Part shown: one piece after another, positions 44,978 through 55,420 of the stretch
Numbering within the stretch: position 1 is the stretch's first letter
How the letters are laid out: each line of letters starts with the position of its first letter
NCBI GenBank assembly: GCA_024734495.1
Contig: JALMQS010000887.1
Span: 1,825,228 to 1,889,227 of the forward strand
Reading direction: 5' to 3'
Length of the DNA stretch: 64,000 nt
From: Forficula auricularia
Lineage: Eukaryota; Arthropoda; Insecta; Dermaptera; Forficulidae
Translations under genes and position numbers: made by a program
Notes under the pieces: generated by a model
Seen by the model: the letters and a program-made list of their open reading frames with translations, nothing else
What the model was told of the DNA's origin: nothing
Database searches by the model: none

Positions 44978-45152
44978 ATGGGGTCAGGTTAGCCGAGGGG
45001 TTAGCGTATCAGCCTGTTAATCAAGGGGGGGTCCCGGGTTCGAATCCGACTCGAGGAAACCAGCTAAAAATCTGATCCCTACAAAGAAGCCATAAATTGA
45101 TAATAGTATCGTAATTTGGCTGATGACTAGAAGGGCCAAAAATCCAAAAAAG
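44978..45152 (+). repeat. SINE family A, plus-strand copy
   Basis: GGGGTCAGGTTAGCCGAGGG and GGTTAGCGTATCAGCC (A box region), CGGGTTCGAATCC (B box), CAGCTAAAAATCTGATCCC, TAGTATCGTAATTTGGCTGA and ACTAGAAGGGCC, then A-rich. Same block order as 13292-13470. Confidence 0.8.
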
Positions 45153-45159
45153 CTTCGAC

Positions 45160-46635
45160 TTCGGAGATTACTTCTCCACTCTCGACTGTCCTTGATCTTC
45201 TTGAGCTTGCCATAATCTGTTTAGTCCTTGTTTATAATAAAGGGAAAAATTAATGAAATAAAAACCCTCTTTGCCATCTAAAAATAATAATTTAAATTTT
45301 CTAATTTTATATGTCATGAAATATTAGTGGGTTTTAAATCACACCGGCATCGTCGCGCAAGCCGATTATAATATGTACCTATAGATAGATAGATATAGGT
45401 ATTGAATAAATCTTTGAAAAAAAATATTATTACTTTTATTAATTTTTCATGCTCTCTCAAAATAATTGAATTAATTTCACTCAGTTTTATTTCTCATCTC
45501 ATAAATTGAATATGAGAAATTTTATAGCATCATAAATTTTTTACTCCTCTCGTTTTCTCTATTAACAAAAATAGGAAGAAAGTAATTAGCTCTTCCGGGA
45601 TTTCCAAATAAATTATGAGGAAAATTTATAATTTTTTTTCTACCTATTCATAAATTATTCGGATGTTACGAGTGCTGAATTAAAACAAACCGGGTTTCGA
45701 ACCGTTTCCATCGCATTATCAACTTTTAATGGAAATATATTTGTTACAGCGAAAGCGAAGAGGAAAAGAGAGGACGAGTATTCGTGGTAGACTTAAGAAG
45801 GAAGGCCAAAGGCCATATGCATGTGACTCTTCCGGGAAGAATAAATCTCTCTGCTTTGATCTTATTTTTTCACTTGATTCATTTTATAAATCACATTTTA
45901 TGATACGACTCCTGGTCAAAAAACTTTTTTATTAAAGCCTCCTAAGAAGTATAAAAATGAGTTAAGCATCTAATCCACTTTTAGATGAGCTATAAAACGG
46001 AAATTTTGTATTTGAAATATTGCAAAAATTGCCAAACTTTAACTTATTTAACGACAGTATTTTTTTTTCACTCTTTCTCGTTTATATTCGAACGAAATAT
46101 AATGATTTATTTTCATGATAAATTAAAATCTTACACGATATTTTTTATTTTATAAATAAATGTTATGATTATGGATGATACCAATAAATAACATTAGGTA
46201 AAAATAAATGGAGTAAAAGTTAAAATAAAATGAACAGAATAAAACGCCATCGTCTAATTGATTTATTATAAAATTATCACTCCGAAGGCTGGTTTGAGGC
46301 TTTTCAGCTGTATATATTCTGATTTCAAGTCAATTCTTGTAACTTTCAAAGGCTCGATTTATTCAGCTTCGGCTAAATAGGATGAAGGCTCAACTCATGG
46401 CCATATTTTGTTTTAAGTTTACTCAGATCATGTAGACTTTCACCTGATTTCCCTGTCAGTCAAAATATGTAAACCAAAGTCTGTCCGGAGGCAGAAAAAC
46501 CGACCATAAAAATCATACATCAATCATCACATTCCTCTCAATGTTTAAAAGAAAAAATTGGAGGAAAAAGGGAAAGCTTTTTCAAGTCTCGGTACGCTCT
46601 TAGACTACCTAAAGCCGGGCTAGTAATAAATAATA
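45160..46635. other. Mostly unassigned DNA
   Basis: GATA-type microsatellite at 45378-45395. The part 46240-46540 is non-repetitive and less AT-rich but has no frame. Confidence 0.35.
45750..45935 (+). pseudogene. Possible exon or relic with a C2H2-finger-like linker
   Basis: A 3' splice-like site (TTTGTTACAG, ending 45749) precedes an open frame that begins RKRRGKERTSIRGRLKK and continues EGQRPYACDSSGKNKSL. The second part resembles the zinc-finger linker and start GEKPYxCDxCGK, but the second cysteine is serine and no His pair follows. It may be a decayed zinc-finger exon or chance. Confidence 0.2.
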
Positions 46636-46639
46636 AACT

Positions 46640-47345
46640 TAATTACAAATTGTTATGCTGACGACGCAGTTTTAATAGCGGATAGTGAGGAAATCCCCCA
46701 AAAGATTTTAATCAAATTCGACCAGTTGGCTAAAAAACTAAATATAATCTTTAAAGAAGAAAATGCCTATCAATCACTAAAACCAACTAAAAGTGTGAAA
46801 TAAAACTAGGGGATACCATATTAGAACAAGTCTCCAAATTCAACGAGCCAGAATATCCGGCTACTTGAACAATTTAATATGGCTAAACAGATACATATAG
46901 GTATGTCAGCGGAGAGCAAAGTTCGCATTTATAAGACCGGCGTGCGTCCAGTGTTGACATATGCTACAGAGACAAGGGCAGATACAATTTCCACTCAACA
47001 ACTTCTCAGAACAACTGAGATGAAGATAATTAGAACCATACATGGAAAAATACTAAGAGATAGAGTCCACAGTGAACATCTAAGGGAGATAAGCGGCATA
47101 CCAGAAGATATAGTCGACTGTGTCGGTACTAGAAAAAGAGAATGGGCAGACCATAGATCATATGGAAGAGGACAGATTGGCAAAAGTAGCAGAAGAATGT
47201 TGTCCCCAGGGTGAAAGAAGCCGAGGAAGGCCAAAAAATATGGAAAGCTGGCCTAATTGTACACCCTGACTAAAAATTGAATGGAACAACGTTCTTCATT
47301 TGGAGAAACAGGCGCAAGCCTATTGAGAAGATTAAGAAGAAGAGG
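46640..47345 (+). pseudogene. RTE-like non-LTR RT pseudogene
   Basis: Begins in the palm (CYADDAVLIADSEE, the YADD centre at about 46650), then after a stop and frameshifts KVRIYKTGVRPVLTYATETR, ADTISTQQLLRTTEMKIIR and KREWADH (46915-47150), and a tail SRGRPKN before the AAGAAGAAGAGG-rich 3' end. These motifs are typical of a widespread insect RTE-like lineage. The upstream RT and endonuclease are missing and the frame is broken at several points. Confidence 0.85.
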
Positions 47346-47349
47346 AAGA

Positions 47350-49980
47350 GAAGATAAATTGTTTATTTATTCCTATATTATGACATCCTATTATCTTTAG
47401 TACACCTACGAGTACCTATTATAATAATTTTATCATTTATTAAAACTATGAAATTATAATTAATGAATCTAAATATTAATGAGATAGGTCTGCTTGTTTC
47501 TTATTAAAAAAAGAATCAAATAGAACTTAAAAAGAGCATCAACATTTTTCGAATTTTATCTGTATTTTAATTTTATAATCGTCAATCCTCAAAACGTAGC
47601 TTCACGTGAATAAATATCTAATACAAAATGGTCATTTCAGAAATGATTGGAAATTCAATGACATATACCAATCTTGAATTCACTACGCTTTAATTTTTTT
47701 GTTTTAATTAATTTTTAATCGCAACATATGATAATTTTTTCATTGTTGCCCTATGTTTTGCGACCCCAATAATCAGTTACTTGGCCCAAAATGGGGTCGC
47801 GGCCTATAGTTTAATATGCACAGCTCTAGAATATTTAATCAGACGTCCTAGAAAAAGTGAAACGAAATTAAAAACTCAATTATCAAAACTCAACAGATTT
47901 TTCTTTAATCGAATTTTATATATACTTTGGACTAGAACGAACTTAATATGGGCTTTCTCAAGTTTTCATGGATATGGAAACAAGGGCAGAGACTTAGATA
48001 AAAATCATGATTAAAAATTATTTTCTATTCAGACTTCTCTAATGGCACCGATAATAACAAAAATGAAGAAAAATTCTGATTAAATTCAATACTGTGGTTC
48101 TGGCAAGTGAAATTGTTTTTTATTTCATTCCGTCTATGTTCTAATAACGAAATATCATCTTTTCATTTTCAGTCCTTGGTGAATTATTAGACTAAATATA
48201 AGTTGTCTAAATAGAGGGAGAGCTCTTCTGGTTGGTTAGATGTGCAGAGAATGGTGTCTAATTTTATTTCGTTAGTCGTATTACATTGAGTGGGCAGAGT
48301 ACGGGGTGGTAGGGGGTCAATCCCCCCGGTTGACTCAAATGATAACAAATGATAACGACATTGTTTATCATTAAAGTCAATGTTCATGTCTTAATGGATG
48401 GGATGTTTTTTCCTCTCTCGCCCGCACTGTTTGACTCTCTAGCGTTCTATTTTAATTAAAAGGAAAATCCTATTGAAAAAGGACCTGGTCGGAAATGAAG
48501 GAAAAAGAAAATGTCAAAAGACTTTCAGTTTAGAAAGGCGTCAAGTGGACATTTAAAAAACAAATAAATAAATAAACGAACAATTTAGAAGAGAAATATG
48601 AAAAAATCAGAATAGACGGCTTATGATTTATTCATTTCAATATTAAAAATGTATGTTTGGCTTGTCACAGTTTTGGTAATTGTAACTGGTAAAGTACTTG
48701 GAAATTATACAAAAAAGTCAGCTTTGAATTAAGTTATTTTTCGTTTTTTTTAATGATATTAATGGTGAAAGAAGGTATATTTCCCAAAAAGAAGATGCAA
48801 CCCCTATATCATTAGCGAAAAATAAGTATTCGCTTGACTACTATAGCAATTTTGAAAACAATCTAAGCCATCATGATCATAATCGCAATACTGAAATATG
48901 TTAAAATACTAATTTTCTTTAATTTTTTTTTTAATTAAACGGTAGAGAAAGTTCCTCCTCAACTTAAATTGTTTAGAATTTTAAGCAGATTATTAGAAAA
49001 ATAATTTAAGTCAACTCGTTACGACGTACTTCTAGGTAAACAGACCCCTTTTTTTAATGATATTGATGGTGAAAGAAGTTTAACACCAACAAAAAATGCA
49101 ACCCCTGGCCAGGATCGTGAAAAGAGGAAGGAAAAGGGGAAGGAATTTTAGATGTTGGAACAGAGTTGAAGGAGTATAGTTACGAAACATAAAAGATTGA
49201 AGATTTTAAAAGAAGGGAGTTTCAGTATTTAAAAGTCATACAGGGATACAAAAGTTTCTTAGATTTGTATCTAATTTGATTCCTAACGGGCATGAAAATT
49301 TTAGAAATTACGAGGAAATGAGGCTTTAGAGGGATTAGAGAGTTTATCTCGTCAGATGCCATGGTTAAGTAGTAGATATATATAAAAATATGTAGAAATG
49401 CGAAAACGTTCTACAATGAGCCAGGGATAAGAATGATGTAGATAAGGCTGGATCTCTATTTAGTCTTATTGATTGTCTCTGTAACCAGAGCGGCAAGAAA
49501 ATGCATGTCAATATCGAGACGGATGAATTTGAGGTTTCCATAGGCTAAGAAATGCTCTGAGGGCAAAATAGAATCTTGATGTAGTGAATACGAAAAAGTT
49601 GGATTTGAAATTCACATTAAAACCTTTCAAAAAACTCATTTTACACTATTTTTTTTTCATAATGAAGGAAGCAATTATCAGAACTATATTTTCACAACAA
49701 AGAGTTTTAGAGTTGGATAATTTATAATAAAAAAATCAACCATGATACTTGTTTCCTTTTTACTTTACCATATAGGGTATGTTCAAGTTATCGTCCAGGA
49801 AAAAAGTGTTTTTTTTTGCTTCTTTTTTTCGAAATATCTCAAAAATATCAAAACCAAATTTCACAGGTAGCTTTGTTGCATTGAGATTAAAAGCTGATTA
49901 GATTTTGGTGTATATGCAAAATTAAGGGACGGAGGGGGGATTAAAATTTAAAATTATAATATTTTCAAACTAAAAAAACA
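47350..49980. other. Unassigned DNA with minor repeats
   Basis: A motif TTTTTTTAATGATATTNATGGTGAAAGAAG occurs twice (about 48747-48775 and 49051-49079), each followed by AAGATGCAACCCCT or AAATGCAACCCCTG, an approx. 300-bp direct duplication. 48180-48440 is less AT-rich, non-repetitive and without frame. Confidence 0.4.
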
Positions 49981-49983
49981 AGA

Positions 49984-50388
49984 AAAATACTAGAAAATCA
50001 TAGATCAAAGATGGTGTCATCTATTAAATCCGATGGAGTGGAATATTTTTATTTATATGTCAGAATTTCTTCAAAATTCGAAACACTCAACCACCTTTAT
50101 TTAAATTATATGGCATGGCTATATGTTTAAATTTAGAATCACTATATCGCGAAATTTTACAAATTAAGATAACAATCTTTGAGTAAAATATTTTACGCGT
50201 TTGCATATGTCAGAGAGGTTCGTATCCCGCAGGTGAACCAGGTGGCCCGGATTGCTGTTACTGGCACTCGGGTTCGATTCCCGAGGGGGTGAAAAACAAC
50301 CCCTCTGACATATAATTAAAAATATTCCACTCCACCGGAATTAATAGATGACACCATCTTTGATCTATGATTTTCTAGTAAATTTGAA
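49984..50388. mobile_element. tRNA-like fold-back (family III), copy 1
   Basis: Arms share TAGAAAATCATAGATCAAAG, GATGGTGTCATCTATTAA and GTGGAATATTTTTA. Just inside the right arm is a GTCAGAGAGG...CCTCTGACATAT hairpin (50207-50313) enclosing a perfect tRNA T-arm: TCGGG, loop TTCGATT, CCCGA (about 50269-50285). The arms are not shared with the other copies at 55.4 and 60.2 kb; only the tRNA-like part is. Confidence 0.7.
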
Positions 50389-50468
50389 TCTATTACCATC
50401 GGCAAATTAATATCTTTCATAAGAAAAATACTATAAAATGAACCTATAATAACGAAAATATTTTTTTT

Positions 50469-50790
50469 ATGGCCAAAATTAGAGGCGGGGGGGGGGGTCA
50501 AATACAAAAATCTAGGCCATTTGAGCAAACTCAACCATATTTTGTATTCATAATCAGTGGACCCTTAGAACACCAAAAAATGCAAAAGCAAACCGCCCAA
50601 AATGCAAGGGGGGAGGTAAAAAATGAAAATCTAGGCCCTTGGACCAAATTCAACCAAATTTTGTATATATAATCAGTGGGCTACCAGAAGACTAAAAATG
50701 CAAAAACTAACCGCCCAAAGGGGGGGAGGTTATAGGGTCAAAAAAATGAAAATCTAGGCCCTTGTACCAAACTCAACCAGAAGTGTATGG
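50469..50790 (-). repeat. Minisatellite-like repeat, unit about 115-120 bp, G-rich spacers
   Basis: About 2.5 copies of AATCTAGGCCCTTGGACCAA, TTCAACCAAATTTTGTATA, ATCAGTGG, AAAATGCAAAAACTAACCGC plus a G-run. The inverse of the same unit occurs at 60970-61230, where it follows a C-rich block. Two open frames here are repeat shadows. Confidence 0.75.
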
Positions 50791-50799
50791 TAAAATCAC

Positions 50800-51785
50800 G
50801 TGGATGGCCAGATCAGAACGTGTCAATTTATTTTTTATATAAGCCAACAAAATCTGAAGCTTTCAATTTTAGAAAATTTTTGAGACACAATATCTCTCGA
50901 GAGTGAGCTGATAGAAATTTAAAACTTGTACAACTTTAAGGGTTTTTTTTAAGACCATAATGAAAAAAAATCATTTTGTTTTTTGCAGGGATATCAGAGT
51001 TATGCCATCCTCAATATTAAAAAACAAAAACAAAAAAACTATTGGTTAATGAATACATCTTAAAAGAATTATCATAGTAAAAAAATGAATTTCATTAAAT
51101 TTGTAGTTGTGCATTGATCAAACATTTATTTTGAATGACTTGAAATGAATTGACCTATATATAATTAAATTTCTGATTCGCATTTGTGAAGATAATCAAA
51201 TGTTGATTACTAATTATAAGTGGTGCAGACATCACTTTACTAATGTATCGAATAGTACTTCCGAGCTCTTCTCATTTTATCTAATTTTGGTTGAGAATTT
51301 CCCACTCACGCTCGTCCTAAATGATCAATTACGCGAAATTGCTCATTTAATATAAATCCTTCCCATTCCTCGAAGTTCATCATAGATACAAAACCAAATA
51401 AAGAAATTTAGTTTGTTGATCGTTCCCGGAAGCTAGTCCGCATATTCCACCCCCCGATGAATTTATCTTGCCTTCCTCACTTATTCGTCATCCGCATTTA
51501 GAGCGTTGTGTGTTTGTTTGTGAATCATAATAGAGATAAGAGGAATGCATCTCTCTATTCTCCGTTAACAAATTATTATCAAACATGTTTAATATTACAA
51601 CACTCAGTGGATAGAGTTGAGGAAAGAGAGGGAATGAAATCGCAAATGATTATTGAGTTAATTAAGAATTTTGAGTTCAACTCGGGTTTCTTCATTTATA
51701 TTCTATTACAGTCGAACTGCATACGATTAAACTTTCAACTATTGATTAGAATTAGTGGGAATCATTTAAAAAAGGAAATAACATT
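50800..51785. other. Unassigned DNA, partly non-repetitive
   Basis: 51180-51520 is less AT-rich and shows no repeat match or frame; could be conserved non-coding DNA. Confidence 0.3.
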
Positions 51786-51789
51786 AGTG

Positions 51790-52305
51790 CATTTTTTGTT
51801 TAGGTTTTTAACTTCAAATTCAGACTTTTCCATATCAAATTTAGGATTTTAAAAATCAATTGCGGACTTTTCCATATCAAATTCAGGACTTTAAATTTCA
51901 AAATCAGACTTTTTCAAATCAAATTCAGAATTTCTATAAAACAATGCATATTTTACATATTAAATTATAGCTTTTTACCTGAAAACGTTTCCTGAGAGTA
52001 CAAAATGCTAATCTTGAAAGATTTTAGTTAATGAACTAAAAATTGGTACGCAAAAATCTTACAATGGACCAAATTTTAGCTTTTCACCTGAAAACTTTTC
52101 CTGAGAGTTAAATTAAATTAAAATTTTTTCTTAACTATAAATTTTTTCTATTTTTTCAATTGTTTATTAATACATTCTGAATTTGATTTGAAAAAGTCTG
52201 ATTTTGATTTTTAAAATCCTGAATTTGATATGGAAAAGTCCGCATTTGATTTTTAAAATCCTGAATTTGATATGTGGAAGTCTGAATTTGAAGTTAAAAA
52301 CCTAT
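51790..52305. repeat. Palindrome with internally repeated arms
   Basis: Left arm 51795-51935 contains the motif AAATTCAGACTTTTCCATATC two to three times in tandem; the right arm 52165-52305 has the inverse set. CACCTGAAAACTTTTCCTGAGA-like pieces occur twice in the spacer. Non-coding. Confidence 0.65.
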
Positions 52306-52544
52306 ATTATGTATATGCCGTTCTGCCTACTCAAGTTAAAAAAATTCATCAATTGATTAAGTCGAAATTCTAGCTACGAAAATTTCGTAGGGGAGAGAAT
52401 GATGCTTGATAATGCAAGAGTTTTAATGGCCAAGGAAATTATATATATTTGAAGAAATTTTCTCTTTGGAGAGAGACGGAAGGAAAAAATATTTTCTATT
52501 TTAATGCTTTTGCTAAGCAAGGAAAAAATTTCAAACGCTCCTGG

Positions 52545-52615
52545 AGGAGAGAAGAAGGAAGTATCTTGTTTCCTTCCTTCATTAACCCTTTGAAACCCTG
52601 AAGGAGGGAAGCAGG
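52545..52615 (+). repeat. Truncated ribozyme-containing repeat
   Basis: GGAGAGAAGAAGGAAGTAT, CTTCCTTCATTAACCC and TTTGAAACCCTGAAGGAGGG match the 5' part of the block at 53905-53985, then stop before stem II is complete. The break coincides with the start of unrelated DNA. Confidence 0.55.
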
Positions 52616-52754
52616 GCTGTGCCTACGGGTGGTTCAGGTGGTACATGGTGCAAAACACCACGGCGCTCAAGCTTAAGGGGGAGGACTTGTAAAGTTCCGG
52701 CCAGAAAATTAAATTTAGTTTTAAGCTCAAGAATTTCAAGAAAATATTATTTAA

Positions 52755-53042
52755 ATTAAGTGGATATTGATGAGGCAGTCCAAAAAAAGAAGAAGATAAT
52801 TTACACCATCTTTTTATTCATAATTACATTATAATTCTGCTGAGAATGAAATACAAGATATTATTGTTACTGCCACTGAAAGAGGAGACAGAGGGGAATG
52901 CCGCATTGGATTTCCTTCACTGACTTTTCAAAACCCTGAAGAAGGAGGGAATAGCCTCCGAAACGTCGGTTTTATGAATAAAAAGATAGTGTAAATTATC
53001 TTCTTCTTTTTTGGACTGCCTCATCAATATCCACTTAATTCA
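52755..53042. mobile_element. Family II fold-back (GGCAGTCCA ends) with the best ribozyme-like motif
   Basis: Arms TTAAGTGGATATTGATGAGG, CAGTCCAAAAAAAGAAGAAG and TAATTTACACCATCTTTTTA mirror 52968-53042. The spacer between them holds one complete motif on the plus strand (52930-52973). GGCAGTCCA parallels the GGCAGCCCA of the elements at 43652 and 53593. Confidence 0.85.
52930..52973 (+). ncRNA. Hammerhead-like ribozyme motif, best copy
   Basis: AAAACC (52930-52935), CTGAAGA (52936-52942), extra A, GGAGG (52944-52948), 6-base loop, CCTCC (52955-52959), GAA, ACGT (52963-52966), C (52967), GGTTTT (52968-52973). Stem I is 6 perfect pairs, stem II 5 perfect pairs, and the cleavage triplet would be GUC, the preferred one. 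All invariant core positions (C3 U4 G5 A6 G8 A9 G12 A13 A14 A15.1 U16.1) are present. Odd points: one extra base between A9 and stem II, and a 2-bp stem III without a loop, which needs two RNA copies. Confidence 0.6.
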
Positions 53043-53124
53043 CTTATCAGTCCGTCTCCAAAAATTACTCCAATCTTATTATTTAAATTTATTTTCGATA
53101 AAATATTAATATAAGACAGACCTA

Positions 53125-53215
53125 TTAGCCGGGCACAGACGTAGAGGATTTTCAAAGGATCTAGCCTGCCGGCCGGATACGCCGTCCGGGCCCGCCAAGC
53201 AAGCCTCCCACATAA
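53125..53215 (-). repeat. Dispersed GC-rich repeat, copy 1
   Basis: On the minus strand AAAATCCTCTACGTCTGTGC and CCGGCTAAT match 54400-54426 (AAAATCCTCTACGTGTGTGC). The upstream part (GGCGGGCCCGGACGGC) is GC-rich. Likely the end of an unidentified retroelement. Confidence 0.45.
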
Positions 53216-53356
53216 CAAATATGCTAATGCACACTAACGTAAAGATTTGACTTTTCCCATTCCTGGCGTGCCTGATGCGTAGAGCGCAAGTTATTTTAGT
53301 TAATGGCGAAATTTTTCACATTTTGAAGGGACCGATGGGCAGGCCGGCCTATTATA

Positions 53357-53418
53357 GCCATATGAAATCCTGGTGAGTGGCCTAAGACCTCTCACTAGGA
53401 TTTCATATTCTTCAAGAT
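53357..53418. repeat. Short hairpin
   Basis: ATGAAATCCTGGTGAG and CTCACTAGGATTTCAT are inverted with 15 of 16 matching and an 11-base loop. Function unknown. Confidence 0.5.
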
Positions 53419-53575
53419 GTCATAACAATATATCTTTAAATAAAAAATAAGTGAGTATATTTTTTTCTTTAGATTTTATGCGATTTCTAATTTAACGAAG
53501 ATTATTTTTGAAAAATAAAAAATAATTTTTTTGGAACAAAATTTTCTCTGGAGAGAGACGGACTGGTAGAAATTT

Positions 53576-54104
53576 TAATTGAATGTAATGGTAGGCAGCC
53601 CAGATGTAGTGATAAAAGAAAAAATTAACACATATAAAATAAGGTGTAATTTATTGGAATCCTTCCTCCTTTCCTTTCAAACCGACGTTTCGGAGATTTT
53701 TCCCTCCTTCTTCAGGGTTTCAAAGGGTCAATGAATGAAACAAATAAAATGTTTCCTTCTTCTCTCCACAGTAGTGTTCAAAAACTTTCTTCATTTTTAA
53801 CAAAGGCATAGAAAAATCGATTTTCTTTGTTAATTAAGAAAAGGAGGAAAAAAATTTGTTTTTCTATGCCTTTGTTAAAAATGAAGAAAGTTTTTGAACA
53901 CTACTGTGGGGAGAAGAAGGAAACATTTTATTTGTTTCATTCATTGACCCTTTGAAACCATGAAGAAGAAGGGAAAAATCCTCCGAAACGTCGGTTTGAA
54001 AGGAAAGGAGGAAGGATTCCAATAAATTACACCTTATTTTACATGTGTTAATTTTTTCTTTCCTCACTACCTCTGGGCTGCCTTCCATTACATTCAATAA
54101 AAAA
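53576..54104. mobile_element. Family II fold-back (GGCAGCCCA ends) with inverted pair of ribozyme-like motifs
   Basis: Arms of about 240 bp contain TTGAATGTAATGG, AGGCAGCCCAGATGTAGTGA, AATAAGGTGTAATTTATTGG and TTCAAAAACTTTCTTCATTT. Minus motif 53679-53720 keeps all core bases (CTGAAGA, A, GGAG...CTCC, GAA, ACGT, C, GGTTT with AAACC). Plus motif 53954-53996 has A for C3 and a damaged stem II. The centre near 53840 is AT-rich. A 113-codon minus-strand frame is an arm shadow. Confidence 0.85.
53679..53720 (-). ncRNA. Hammerhead-like motif, second-best family II copy
   Basis: AAACC, CTGAAGA, A, GGAG...CTCC, GAA, ACGT, C, GGTTT. Stem I 5 bp, stem II 4 bp plus a G-U pair, GUC triplet. The inverted copy 275 bp away would pair with it in a full-length transcript and hide it. 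Confidence 0.5.
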
Positions 54105-54319
54105 TAATAATTCTTGCATACAGTGCAGTTACACAATTTAAATAATATACATGCAGCTATAAAATAAAAAATGTAATTTATTTTTAAAATATAGTATTTC
54201 CCCATTTAAATTTTAAGGGCGACTTCTAGAGTTGTGAATTTGGCCTCCCAATGACCAGTAACAAATGTATCCTGCCTTTCGGAGGAATGGTTGTTCGATG
54301 GCTCTTCATAGAGTTCTGG

Positions 54320-54440
54320 TGTTCCACATACCCAGCGCGCCGGCTTCACCAACGAAACGACCAAGAGAGGGGATTGAGCGGCGCGGTAGCAAACCTTTTA
54401 AAAATCCTCTACGTGTGTGCCCGGCTAATCGAAGTGAAAG
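54320..54440 (+). repeat. Dispersed GC-rich repeat, copy 2
   Basis: Shares AAAATCCTCTACGTGTGTGC and CCGGCTAAT with the minus strand of 53125-53215. GC-rich, open in several frames without a recognisable domain. Confidence 0.45.
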
Positions 54441-54889
54441 GGCGTCTGGAATTTTGATGGGACAAATTGTTCCATTGTATATGTTGGAAAGGGCGGCGAA
54501 CTCTATTGTCCACAAACACAGGTCCAAATCAGTTTGGGGAAAAGTATACGCACCAAGAAAAGTCCTAAGATTTTAAATTAGGCTTCAAATAAAAATCGAC
54601 TTTTTTACCTGAATGTTGTTAGAGTTCATATGATACCTTTTTTTACTTGAATTCAAAGTTTAAAATAATATGTATTAATATATTGCTTTTAACTAAAGCC
54701 AGGTATTACTATACATAAAGAATAGTCTAGGCGTCTAGGGAAGCTGCCCGCCTGTATCTATGCAACTCTATAGAAGCCCCTGGACCTAGTAGCCTACCCT
54801 TCAGGCGTCCTTGTTAAATAAATATTTTTCATAATGTTTAAAATTCGACGGCCATCTCCCATGAGCTCATTTCCTATTTTTCTAATTAG

Positions 54890-55191
54890 CAGTGGTGGTG
54901 CCAGGCAGGGATGGGCGCGGTTGAATAAGCCCAACCTGATACAAATACAAAAATACCAAAATCTGAATTACCTGAAATAGCTCACAAGGGTCTTGGCTAT
55001 AGATTATTCATTCATACAAATACCTTGACAAATACATTACAACTCACTTTGATGAGGTTAATAGTATTTAAGATATTGCATTTAGTAAATTGTAACTTAT
55101 TAGATTACAATTTTTAATTTTTTTTTTGTCGTTATTGGGTTACTTAGTTAGGCACTTGCCACAGGCCCTTCATACCCTCGTTACGACACTG
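54890..55191. mobile_element. hAT-like MITE relic
   Basis: Left end CAGTGGTGGTGCCAGGCAGG and inverted right end CAGTGTCGTAACGAGGGTAT resemble hAT MITE ends; no matching 8-bp duplication was found. Confidence 0.4.
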
Positions 55192-55289
55192 ATGGGCAGG
55201 ATCATTCCAGTTGCGTTATTTTCTAGTATTTTTCGTAAGGGCGGCAAATCTTAACTTGCACCAGCGCGCATAATGGGTCAGGAACGGTC

Positions 55290-55330
55290 TTGGAGGGAAG
55301 AATTCTCCAAAACGTTGGTATAAAAAACAG
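55290..55330 (+). repeat. Ribozyme-like relic, 3' half
   Basis: TTGGAGGGAAGAATTCTCC (stem II), AAA, ACGT, T, GGT. The CTGAAGA half is gone and G12 is changed. Confidence 0.4.
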
Positions 55331-55420
55331 AGGTCGGGGAACTTTTTAGCCATTACCCCAAAATATTTTTGCGTAGGTCACTGTTACCCCTACATTCTTG
55401 AAAAGCAAGATAAATGTATA

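Noticed and set aside
45110..45130. CTGATGA in the SINE A body as another ribozyme motif
   Set aside because: No GAAA at the right distance and no stem I or II pairing.
46650..46664. YADD motif as sign of an active retroelement
   Set aside because: Stops and frameshifts follow within 150 bases.
50207..50313. Functional tRNA gene
   Set aside because: Only the T-arm and an outer stem are tRNA-like; no proper D-arm or anticodon arm could be folded.
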